NCBI GenBank assembly: GCA_021018995.1
Contig: CM037584.1
Coordinates: forward strand, 51,154,811 to 51,218,810
DNA length: 64,000 bases
Source: Chloranthus sessilifolius
Lineage: Eukaryota > Streptophyta > Magnoliopsida > Chloranthales > Chloranthaceae
Direction of reading: 5' to 3'
Shown here: positions 22,285-33,130 of the stretch, piece after piece
Numbering within the stretch: position 1 is the stretch's first letter
How the letters are laid out: each line of letters starts with the position of its first letter
Notes under the pieces: model-generated
What the model was told of the DNA's origin: nothing
The model's database searches: none
What the model saw: the letters and a program-made list of their open reading frames with translations, nothing else
Translations under genes and position numbers: made by a program

Positions 22285-23986
22285 TCAATCTCTGTATAAG
22301 AATAATAATTATATGCATGATCCATCTTTAGTTAGTATGTGGAACATTCTTTAACTAATTCTAAGTCAACAAAATAATAATTCATACGTTGAACTAAACT
22401 AAACCCAAAAAATTAGTCATTAGAAGATATGAATCAGATGATCTATGCACTCGACAATGGGTGATTATTCTTTCTATTTGTTAACTGTCCCAATTAAAGG
22501 ATACCAATCGGATGGTAAAAAATGTGTAATCGAAGAATAGATCGGACAACTCGAATCCCCCTGCTCCAAAATATGTGCCACATGGCTTAATAACTTGTTT
22601 GGTTGCAGGGAATCCTGGCTTTATCCAGTGGTCCGAATCTAAGTTTTGAGGACAAGTCAAATTATTTGAGTTTTGAACTCCCTCACATTTTCCGAGTAAA
22701 TTACTTGGAAAGTTGGCCCCCAACCCTATTCTTTCTTTTGAATGGCCGTATTCTTCAAGTGATATCCATGTTTTATTGCTTTGTAGAGTTTTTGCTACGA
22801 TCCCTATCACTGTAGGTCACTTCCTCATGCAATCTAAGTGCCTCTTCCCGGGGATACGCATCTATACAAAATGCTCAAAAGAAGGATCAAACAAATAAAG
22901 CTTATTTGTGTACAATTTAGTTTTAGGCAATGGCAACCGACTACTAAGGAAGATATTTTTCTTTTTTATAACCTGGGTATCTAGTCCTCTAGAGCACTCG
23001 CCTAATTTCAGGGATACATGTGCACTCCAAATTAATACATGCAGGGTCAGCATGAGATATAAATCCCTAGGGTGGTCTCAAAAGGGGAGGGGATGGAATA
23101 TCACCAGGCACATCAATCTAGACCGTCCATGTGGAAGATCACCGAGTAGATCGAACACAACCTCCAAAATTGCATCAATCAAACAGTCCTAATCTATTGC
23201 AGGAACTTGATCAGACTATTTAGAATGTGTTCAATCTGATGATGATCTTCCATATCGATCATCCGATTGAATCCAAACACTTGGAAACTAGCTTTTTATG
23301 AAGAAAGCATAACATGGATTGTAGAATTCAGTGACAACGAAGTGAAGTTTGCTAATAATGTTGGAGAAGTTGGGGGGATTGAGAGAAAACGAAGTCTCCT
23401 CCTTCCGCTCTGTATCCTTGTTGAGAAAATGAAATGTCGACCAAGGTAAGGAGCACAAAATAGTATATTGAAAACCTAGCACCCATATATGTGATGAATA
23501 CTATATATGATGATGAGCACATATCGGCCGTTATGATAGACGACTTATATGTACTATATTACAGAGATTGACTGTTATATATATATATATATATTTTTTT
23601 TCAAAATTAATTTAATTTTTACCCTTATATATTAATGTTACTCTAATGACCAACTTGTAAAAACTTTCAATTTTGTGTGCAAATATATAGAATAAAAGTA
23701 AAAAAAATAAATTATACCTTCTTATTGGTTAATTTGTTTTTCAATTGAATTGATTATATGGAAAGTAGATGGAAGACTATTATTTACACTTCATATGGAT
23801 TGGTGGAGTGGAGTGCTCTTATTGGCGTTTTCCATATTCACATAGATTGAGCTTGGTGGAATGGGGAAATGGAAGCTCCACTTCTCTGTACTTCTCACAT
23901 TCTCACACTAAGAATCTCTAATCTCTTGAGATCTCTTAATGGTTGCATAAGCTATGGAGGAAAATTAAAATTATAATATATAATAC

Positions 23987-24035
<49 letters not shown>

Positions 24036-24158
24036 AAGGAAAGGTAAAGATAAATTAGTATGCTTTAGATTCTTTCCTTACTTTTTGCTCTATCGCATAA
24101 AAACAAAATAATTCAAATTAGCAAAACCCTGGTACAAATTAGCAAGCCTCTTTAAAAT
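22285..24158. other. Intergenic DNA, no gene seen
   Basis: AT-rich. 23,060-23,290 has MITE-like sequence (gatcttccatatcgatcatcc). Short TA tracts lie at 23,577-23,596 and a long one at 23,989-24,032. Open frames are short and without recognisable domains. Confidence 0.5.
23989..24032. repeat. (TA)n microsatellite, ~22 units
   Basis: Uninterrupted alternating TA, just left of the cassette array. Confidence 0.95.
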
Positions 24159-24943
24159 TTATAATACCACTATAAATTCAAAGCACCATACTTTCAACCA
24201 TGCTTTCACCATCCAGAATTCCAGATCGACCATGCTCTCATCCAAATCGACCATACTTTCACCCAAATCGACCATATTTTCACCATCATTGCAAACCACC
24301 CTAACCCTAATACACGTTTTTTGGCATTTGAATTGCGAAAATTTATATGGAAGCTCTATCTTCATACTTTCGCCATCTAGTTTTTCATCATTTTTTTAAG
24401 CAAGGTAGCCAAGGTAGCCAAGGTTTTCCTTCATCAAACCTTAGCCTGACAAGAGTAAAGCTTTTATTTACTGTTGCAACGAAAATTGCAGGTTAATCTT
24501 CTACCATTTCGTTTTCAAATTTTTACTTTTTTTAATTTGTTTTCATGATTTTTATACCCTTTTTTTACTTTTCTATTTTTTAAATATTTTTTTTTCTTGT
24601 AGAATTTCTCAAGGGATTGTAGAGAGGATTGAGAGCTTCCGAACAGATTCCAGGTAAATTTTTTGCCTTTTAAAAGTAATGAAAATTACAGGTTAATCTT
24701 CTACCTTTGACCATGCTCTAGAATTCCAGATCGACCATGCTTTCAATCATGCTTTCGACCTTGCTTTCACCATCCAGAATTCCAGTTCGACCATGCTTTC
24801 ACCATCCAAAATTCCAGATCGACCATGCTTTCATCCAGATCGACCATATTTTCACCATTATTGCAAACCACCCTAACCCTAATACATGTTTTTTGGCATT
24901 TGAAGTGCGGAAATTTGTATGGAAGCTCTATCCTCATGCTTCT
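24159..24943 (+). repeat. Left part of the exon-cassette tandem array
   Basis: Contains a minisatellite of ~20-bp units (gaccatgctttcaccatcca, gatcgaccatgctctcatcc), a telomere-like ccctaaccctaa, the phrase gcatttgaa.tgcg.aaat, then ttaatcttctacc, a pyrimidine tract and one 51-nt exon-like block (24,603-24,653). The same order recurs at 32,160-32,645. The array is cut at 24,943 by an LTR insertion and resumes at 31,839. Confidence 0.75.
24603..24653 (+). other. Exon-like 51-nt cassette, copy 1
   Basis: Preceded by a pyrimidine tract ending TTCTTGTAG and followed by GTAAAT. Only one frame is open: ISQGIVERIESFRTDS plus split codons at both ends (phase 2-2). Its length is a multiple of three. 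I do not recognise the protein family. Confidence 0.5.
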
Positions 24944-26063
24944 GTGTTATGACCTGGGTTTTTATGACCTATCTAATGGTGATAGATGGGGTAAGCACCA
25001 AGCTCAATAAGGGTGCTCCACACTCTAACCCACCTTTTATTGGGCAATAACCCAATCAACCCAACCCAACGTTCTCTCTCTCCTCCACTTTCTATCTCTA
25101 GTTTTATATATAAATGTGTATGGTATGGGCATCTAACACACTAGCCCATCCTTTCACCCAACATGGAAAGTAAGAGAGTCATGATGGACTCTTGCCTTTT
25201 TTTTTTTTTTTTATATTCTTTTTTATTTTTAGAAGACTTGCCCAAATAGGGCTCCTGCTCCCTTAACCCAATAAAAAGAAAACGATAGAGACCTAGGTCG
25301 CTCTTTCTCTTCACCTCTCTATCGTCTCTCTCTCTATCTCTTTCTCCCTTTCTCTTTGTAACCCGGGTAGCCAAGCATAAAAGCAGCCCACCATTGCCAT
25401 TAAAAACCCCTTCCATCATCACTTTTCCTTACCATCCCCATCCTCTACGAAGACTCATCGCAGGAGCGACGCCATTAACATCATCAAAATGTCCCGCTAA
25501 TGCCACCATTACACACTGAAATGCCACCACCAAACACACGATCGAATCGACACACCCAAGCAACAATACTTACTTACGTAGCGAATCCGAAGCAACAAGC
25601 AGAAGAGCCTTGGTTCAACTCAATCCGACGTGTTGGAGTGAATCTACACTAGCCCGAGCCCATTGATCTGAATCAATCGAATCTTTGCGAAATCGGCACG
25701 ATCACGCTACAACAGGTGGGTTTCCTTCTGATTCCACTCCGATCTATTTTGTGGCCTCTATAAAGTTAATCGACCTCATTCGATTGACAAAAACTTTAAA
25801 AATTAGATTTTTATGAGTTTTGTCATGCTTCAAGAGGCCATAAAAGTCAAAGGGCTGACCCGATGGTCAAACCCTCTGACCTCGATGTAGGGCACCCAGT
25901 ACCCTTCATTGTTTGTTTGAAAGTGAATCGGCGAATAAGCCGATATGGGCCTCGAAATTGAGGCCAAAGACCTGCAGCCGCAGCAGTGCACAATACTGCA
26001 CATGCAATAGCACACAAGCTGTTGTGTTTTGGACAATAGTAAAGGTCAAGGTTTGACCTTTCC

Positions 26064-28637
26064 TGTAATATCCTAAAAATTTGCGTTAAACGATGACCTC
26101 GAAATCCGTGCTCGACTGGTCATAAGTTTGATCAAGTAGGAGTTCACTAGTTGACTCGAGAAGTGATAAACAGATATGATGTGAATATGAGGTAAGTAGG
26201 TGGAGTGTAGTGTAAATATGGAGTCACATACACCTATTGAGGTGTATGTACTCAACACAAAGAGAGTAGAGATATAAGGATTTAAAGAACCCTAACTTCA
26301 TTGTTTTGGGTTGTTGAAGAGAATTAAGAAGAGAGAGTGAGAGAGAAGTAAAGAGAGTTGTTAAGCAAAGAGTAAATGCAAGCCAAGGGGGATGAGATTC
26401 GAGTATTTAAAGTCGAATTCAACGCGAAGGATCCTTTGGAGCTAAGGCTGGAACCCTAGCTATTCCAACCTCTAGATCCAATCAAATTGGGATTTGATTG
26501 AGGTAAATTTTGTTGAATTAAATGCATAGATTGTAGGAGTTTAATTGCAGTCAAGAATACTTAAAATCATAGGATAAAGGTTTAGAAAAAGAAAGAAAAA
26601 TAGGTTGAAGAGGAATTGGAAGATTAGCCCGAGAGGGGGCTGAATCTGACCAAATCGATTAATCGAAATTGAGTTCGATTAATCGATTTTGGTCTGGAAG
26701 TTGAAAAGTCAGGAAAGCCCGATTTCGATTAATCGAAATGGTTTTTGATTAATCTATTTGGATTTCGATTAGTCAATTTGGAAATCGACTAATCGACTGG
26801 GTACCTCTAGTGGCTGGAGGAAAGTAACCTGGGGAAATCGACTAATCGAATTGGAATTTCGATTAATCGATTTCAGATTTCGATTAATCGATTTGGGATC
26901 GATTAATCAATTTTGTGATTTCGATTACTCGAGTTGAGAATCGACTTCATTAAGTTAGAAACTTCGATTAATCGATTTGGGATCGATTAATCGAATTTAA
27001 ATCTCGATTAATCGATTTTGGGAATCGATTAATCAATTTGGTTTTCGATTAATCGATTTTGAGAATCGATTAATCGAATTGTGTTTCGATTAATCGATTA
27101 ATCGACTTTGACAGTTTTGTTTGACTTCTTAGTTTGGCTTTGAGATTCTCGGAGGGTCTTGGACCTTCTTTGTTGCATCTTTAGTGATGAGTTACATGTG
27201 TTATGTTGTACCATAGGTGGTACGTGTGATCATGAGCACAAGAAGCCGCATGAGACCTTGATGCTGGGAAATTCAAAGACTTGAGGTAGGGAACACCTTG
27301 AACGTGTACTTTATTTTCAAGAGCATGTATGTAGTGATATAATCATCAAATTTGAAGTTGTTTTAACCATGAAAAGCTTTGTGAAAAAGGGTGCGTGTGT
27401 GACACCAAGAATATGAAAAAGGCATCAGTGTAATGCAAGTAATTCAGAATAAGTAATCTAATGAGATTGAGACATCCCCAGGGGATGAGAAAGTAATAAA
27501 GGCATCAGGTGTGATGCGAATATGTATACATCCCAGGGATGTATACATAGGATTGAATAATTACTGTGAGGCCTAACTGATATAAGATAACATACTTACA
27601 CAGTGAACAACTATATGTAAAGCACATGTTATTTTATTATTTAAGGTTTGGAGGATACCCCACCGACGTGGCGGGATACCCACGACTGACGCGGCAAGAT
27701 ATCCGTGACCGGTACGACGGCAAATCTGTACACCAGCACGGAGGTTTATCCGTAACCGTAAGTACATCCCAGGGATGTTGTGTGATATTTAACCCCACCG
27801 CCTAGTGAGAAAGGGGCTTGGGTCGTATTCCCAGGGAATACATTTTTATAACTGTCTAATTAGATGACGATGAAGGGTATCTCATCGGGGCTCGATGCTA
27901 TATTGCTCGGGGATTACTTAAGTTGAAGATTTAAGTTTTTGCTTTAGGCATGTTCAGTGTCATTTATGATAAATCAACAGTAAAGTAAGATATGCTAACT
28001 ACCAGTAAACTTGAATGCAATTCATTAGATTTGAACTATTTTCTTTCGAAAGCATAGACACACCATGCTTAGAGTATCATGGAATATATGTGAGTTTTAA
28101 CTTATATGTTCACTATGTTTGTTCCCTATTGAGCTAGGATGTAGCTCACCCTTTAGATTATACGTCGCAGGTCCATTGATAGCAGCAGTTGAGGCTTCGG
28201 GGGACGTGGAACCAGGTGATTCAGATTACGTACCTGGGGACGAGTTGGAGCCTCCACCCGAGGACTTCTTCTAGGAGACTCTGCTGTGTACTTTGACAGA
28301 GTAGTTTTTGAGAGCATATTTGTACGGCTTGGTACGTCAAGCCTTTATTTTGTTGAATATGTAATTAAATTGAATTATTCTTTTGGCAAATCATCTGGGG
28401 TGATCTGTATATCACCGATGGTTCGGGTCGGTTCTCTGTTCATGCAGTGGCATGAAAGTAGAACTGTCTTTTGCATATGCCAGTTGGGCATATTAACTAT
28501 TTCCGCTTTATGAGATTATCTGCTTAATTATTTAAATTGTGCTTGATATACCAATGTTCCGTGCACAGTTTTGGGGCATGGTCTGGAGGATCGTGCTGAT
28601 GGCACGGGTTTTGGGGTGCCAAAATCCGGGCTGTCAC
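26064..28637. mobile_element. Nested solo LTR with CGATTAATCG word array (2.57 kb)
   Basis: Starts TGTAATATCCTAAAAATT and ends CCGGGCTGTCACA. Flanking 5-mers TTTCC and TTTTC (4 of 5). It has a TATA-like gagtatttaaag at 26,400 and GC-rich gacgtggcgggatacccacg sequence near 27,670 of the kind seen in long chromovirus LTRs. It contains the palindromic word array at 26,640-27,110. No coding. Confidence 0.65.
26640..27110. repeat. Array of CGATTAATCGA palindromic words
   Basis: About 25 near-perfect copies of TCGATTAATCGA or one-base variants in ~470 bp, separated by short spacers such as ttttgg, aatttgg and tttcag. Each word is its own reverse complement, so the block has the same words on both strands. 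It lies inside the LTR, downstream of the TATA-like box. Confidence 0.93.
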
Positions 28638-29111
28638 ATTTTCGATCTTAGACCCATGAACCTGCTCGGTAAAATATAAGGAGGGAGACCCTCCATACTC
28701 TCTGATGTACTATCCATCTAACGGTGGAAATAATTTTTGGTACCTTAATTACACGAATCCAAGGACTCCTAAAATCAGTAATTATTTTCCTGCAATCCTT
28801 AGTTTCTTATTACGTTACTGCATTATGTGATTATTTATGTTCTGGCTAGAGGGCCTAGTTTGACCCATCATATTAAATAAATCGCGATCCTCTAAACTGA
28901 AACTCATGGACCAAATGAATGAAAATATGACCATCTATGAAACAAAGGGTCAGATTTCGAATTAGGAAAATTTACCTTAGTTTGTATGCCACCTGAAGTG
29001 GTACACTTAACCACTGAAACCCTCTCTATTCCTGGTGGCACAAAGGTCAAATGCATGACTTTGACTATCTTCGATCCTAGGTTCAAGGCCGATTTGGGCC
29101 AGGACCCCCAT

Positions 29112-31797
29112 GTATGACACCCCCTAACTTTTGATCGACTATTCATAGGACGGATAGTTTAATGATAAATTATTAATTCACCTCATTTTACGTGTTGTAT
29201 TATATCACGAAAAATCATAAACACTATAAACTAGTGTCGAAGGGTCATTTTGACCTCAATTTCGGCCTTGAAAATGATGGAATAAGAAGAAAGTTCAGGA
29301 AAATACCCTTTATACTTTTCGACTCCCTACACAACTACCATGACCGATTTCCCAGTTCGTATTCAACGAACTCAAGAAACGTAATGTAATGCATGAATGC
29401 GCGTGGTTATAAGAAAAACTCTTGGCTGTCATTTTGTGTGTATTTTTTCATAACTGAAAATTTTTCAGTAGGTGGAAAAGTTATCTTATTCAATATCCTA
29501 GGTCCACCAGAGAATTTGGCCCAATTGAATTTATGATTTTCAAAATACATGCACCAACCTTTAGGCCTCGTAAGTTTCTATTATAGAAATTAAGTTTTAG
29601 AAATATTTTTTGCACGAAACGATGCTTAACCGAGAAACTCTAATAGTTAAATCATAAGGCCTTAAGATTAAATTAAACCCACGACCATCATGATAGCACA
29701 CAGGCCTTTTTGTGTGGAACCACTCAAATAGGCCTGCACACTCGTCATAACTAAAATTTCAAATTGAGACAATGACTCTAAACCTTATTCTAGGTCCATG
29801 TTCTTAACTATCTGGATCCTACAAGGTCTACAAATCATTAATTGACTGTACGAATTCCACCAAGTGGATCCATTTGACCTTTAGACCCTGGTCGGAGAAG
29901 CCCTAAATACCCAATTTAAGCCAGAGACTCCTGACAAGTTGAAGCTCAACCTTTGGAATAGACTCAACTCATCTTTTAAGCTTAGGATAATTATTTAAAT
30001 CCATCTTCTACCCACGCTATGAAGGTGTATATACTTGAAAATCGTGTAACAAGGATCCGACGGTCGAAGCTTGTTTAAGTCATATGGGAGTCAATCCTTA
30101 GCCAAAGTTCATAAACGACCAATCCATTTTCATCAAATTAACAAGATCTATCAGATGAGATCAGTGTAACATCACTTGAGTTACGTAATGTAGAACTCAT
30201 GTACCGTCATCGTGAGTCACCTTCTTCTCTCTCTTAAAGATGAGTGAGGCACCCTTAGTTACTCTTAGACCACTCTTTAACCCTATAAGGTCTTAGAGTT
30301 TAATGCAATATTGTCTAACTTATCCTTTTATAGATACTATTTTGAAATCAGTATTTCTAACATCTCCCTATGATTGAGTTGTGTGTTTGAATCATAGCTC
30401 GAAATATTACGAGTAATATTAGTTTCCTTATGGTTAGATGCTTGCTTATTATATATTTCATTTGCATTGTGTGACATGCATCACTTAGAAGTACGTTAGG
30501 GCATATGTATGTTAAGAAAAAGAAATAAAATACAACGCATGACTTTTAAGCCTTCGTCATGGTGGGGTTTCTTTCACCGTCACGTAAAACTTGGAATGTA
30601 GGTATCTATGTACGGATGTAATACCTCTATGAAAGTGTGGGCTGCCACACAAAGTACATCCAGGTTACTACGAAACCTATCCCTTGGAAAACGTGGTTGG
30701 TGAAGCCTATCACACCGTGACCCATTCTAATTAAGTTTAAGAAAATATGAAATATGAATATGCTAAGCTACAAGATGTTAAGAAAGTGGAGACTTAGGCC
30801 CACACAAATATGAAATCGGGGCGAGGACCTAAGCTAAGAATCGAATAATGTTATGATATGTTTAAAATATGCTGTGAAGGCCAACTAAACATGAATTAAG
30901 TTTCTACACGTGCCATATTTTACGCGCCACCGCAAGATTCAACGTTTGCAGCCAAGACGAGTCTTAAGAATAATATGATACGACAGTGTCTCGACTTAAG
31001 GGGACACTAATTTTATGCGCGCAATCTCATAAGGCTGGATGGTGGTTTATGTTATGATATGGAGGTTAAGTGGTTATCTACACGTGAACCTCGCGTGATA
31101 GGTTTGAACAGCGATCCTGGGACAGATCGTTTAAATAAGATAAGTAAGATACAAAATACGTTGTGTAGGCGTATAGAGTAATAATAAGACTTTCGATATG
31201 CTACATAAGTTAAGTTGACAAGATAAGTAAGAAAAGTGATAAGCGTTAGGAGCTTCATATGCATTGAAACATATTTCGTTCTTTCAACTTATTTGATATT
31301 AAATATGTATGAGTACTTTCATTATGTTGATTAGATAGAATTATAATATATTCACTTCCATTCATAAGGTTGCACCCACAATCACTCGGGTAGATTATGG
31401 TAGATCGGTTGTGCAACCCACTGAGTTTACGTGACTGAGTAAACTCACCCCTCTCCCAAAAACTAACAGCTGCAGGTGAAGATATGGACTACACTGTTTT
31501 GGTGGAATTGATGCACTAGTAGGCGATACGGATTATGAGGTGATGACATGGATGACAAGTCAGACGAGGTCAGGTATGTATTAATTAATTGGTAAAACTT
31601 TTTAGTAGTTGATCGCACCTTTATTTATGGTCATTTAATAATGGACTCAAATTCAATGTAAGCTTAGTGAAGAGAATTTTTAATGTGAGAAGAAAAATTA
31701 GTTCACGATTTTTTAGAGCCCAATTTTATGTAAGATCTAATAGGTTATGTATGTCTGCTTATTGGCTTAATAGGCATGCGGTGTCACAACACGGAAT
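29112..31797. mobile_element. Second nested LTR-like insertion (~2.7 kb)
   Basis: Left end near 29,113 (TATGACACCCCC, perhaps a mutated TGTGACACCCC) and right end GCGGTGTCACA near 31,797 are inverse-complementary, as in Del/Tekay LTR tips. Joining the flanks gives a plausible continuation of the surrounding LTR. I could not find a convincing 5-bp duplication, so the ends may be off by several bases. No coding. Confidence 0.5.
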
Positions 31798-32062
31798 TCT
31801 AGGCCCTCGAGATCGGCTAGGATTCTAGGTCGTGACATTTTGCCATCCAGTTTTCCATCATTTTTTAAGCACGGTAGTTAGGGTTTTCCTTCATCAAACC
31901 TTCGCTTGATATGAGTTAAGTTTTTATTTACTGTTGCAATGAAAATTACAGGTTAATCTTTTACCTTTTCTTTTCAAATTTTTGCTTTTTTTAATTTGTT
32001 TTCATGGTTTTTATACCCTTTTTTTACTTCTCTATTTTTTTAATCTTTTTTTTTTCTTGTAG

Positions 32063-32100
32063 GATTTCTCAAGGGATTGTAGAGAGGTTTGAGAGCTTCA
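32063..32100 (+). other. Exon-like cassette, copy 2 (3' end damaged)
   Basis: Acceptor tract TTCTTGTAG followed by gatttctcaagggattgtag and gagaggtttgagagcttca, but the 3' part is replaced (ggcaactaaa) and the donor is lost. Confidence 0.5.
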
Positions 32101-32594
32101 GGCAACTAAATTTTTTACCTTTTAAAAGCAATAAAAATTACAGGTTAATCTTTTACGTTCGACCATGCTTTCACCATCCAGAATTTCAGATCGACCATAC
32201 TTTCAACCATGCTTTCGACCATGCCTTCACCATTCAGAATTCCAGATCGACTATGCTTTCCATCCAGATCGATCATACTTTCATCCAAATTGATCATACT
32301 TTCACCATCATTGAAAACCACCCTAACCCTAATATATGTGTTTTGGCATTTGAAGTGCGGAAATGAAGTTCTATCCTCATGCTTTCGCCATCCAGTTTTC
32401 CATCATTTTTTTAAGCAAGGTAGTTAGGGTTTTCCTTCATCAAACCTTAGCCTAATAAGAGTAAAACTTTTATTTACTACTACAATGAAAATTACAGGTT
32501 AATCTTCTACCATTTCTTTTTTAATTTTTTAATTTTTTAATTTGTTTTCATGGTTTTTTAACTTTTCTATTTTTTAATCTTTTTTTTCTTGCAG

Positions 32595-32645
32595 GATTTC
32601 TCAAGGGATTGTAGAGAGATTTGAGAGCTTTATGACAGATTGCGG
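32595..32645 (+). other. Exon-like cassette, copy 3
   Basis: Acceptor CTTGCAG, donor GTAAAT, 51 nt. Open frame ISQGIVERFESFMTDC with split codons; identical frame and phase to copy 1. Confidence 0.5.
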
Positions 32646-32901
32646 GTAAATTTTTTTACCTTTTAAAAGCAACGAAAATTACAGGTTAATCTTCCACCTT
32701 TTCTTTTTTCAATTTTTTGCTTTTTTAGATTTGTTTTCATGATTTTTATACCCTTTTTTTACTTTTCTATTTTTTTTTTTTTTTTTTACAGGTTAATCTT
32801 CTACCTTTTCTTTTTCAATTTTTTGCTTTTTTAAATTTATTTTCATGATTTTTATACCCTTTTTTTACTTTTCTATTTTTTTAATTTTTTTTTTCTTGCA
32901 G

Positions 32902-32952
32902 GATTTCTCAAGGGATTGTAGACAAGATTGAGAACTTCAGGACAGATTGCAG
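32902..32952 (+). other. Exon-like cassette, copy 4
   Basis: Acceptor TTCTTGCAG, donor GTAAGT (best consensus of the set), 51 nt. Open frame ISQGIVDKIENFRTDC; most divergent in sequence but still open. Confidence 0.5.
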
Positions 32953-33047
32953 GTAAGTTTTTTACCTTTTAAAATTTATAACTACAATTTTTAGAGTTTT
33001 TGTACTTTGTACTTATTTTATTTAATGAGTAAATTTTTTTCTTGCAG

Positions 33048-33098
33048 GATTTCTCAAGGGATTGTAGAGAGGTTTGAGAGCTTCATGACAGATTGCAG
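33048..33098 (+). other. Exon-like cassette, copy 5
   Basis: Acceptor TTCTTGCAG, donor GTAAAT, 51 nt. Open frame ISQGIVERFESFMTDC. Downstream, a T-tract ending GCTAG at 33,231 could be the acceptor of a different next exon, but no recognisable protein follows. Confidence 0.5.
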
Positions 33099-33130
33099 GT
33101 AAATTTTTTACCTTTTAAAATTTTTAATTG

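Larger units (their letters stand above)
24944..31838. mobile_element. Solo LTR carrying two nested LTRs
   Basis: Begins TGTTATGACCTGGG and ends TCTAGGTCGTGACA, which are near-inverse ends as in Tekay/Del-type LTRs. Flanking 5-mers are TTCTG and TTTTG (4 of 5). Joining the flanks restores the tandem array (catgctt...gccatccag), so this is an insertion. The host LTR keeps about 24,944-26,063 (with a TATA-like ttatatataaat at 25,105, a C/T-rich leader and poly(T)), 28,638-29,111 and 31,798-31,838. No internal retroelement coding was found, so it is most likely a recombined solo LTR. Confidence 0.68.
31839..33130 (+). repeat. Right part of the exon-cassette tandem array
   Basis: Resumes with gccatccagttttccatcat and repeats the same blocks: tagggttttccttcatcaaa, attacaggttaatctt, long T-rich runs, the 51-nt cassette and ttttttaccttttaaaa. 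The last two units (32,902 and 33,048) are only 146 bp apart while earlier ones are ~300-530 bp apart, so the array has both long and shortened units. Confidence 0.8.

Noticed and set aside
24300-24310. Interstitial telomere repeats (ccctaaccctaa)
   Set aside because: Only about two repeats, occurring as part of each array unit; too short to suggest a telomere fusion.
32004-32366. 120-codon plus-strand frame in the cassette array
   Set aside because: Reads through the T-rich intron-like tract and the ~20-bp minisatellite. The repeated FTIQNSRSTM-type translation is a by-product of the repeat.
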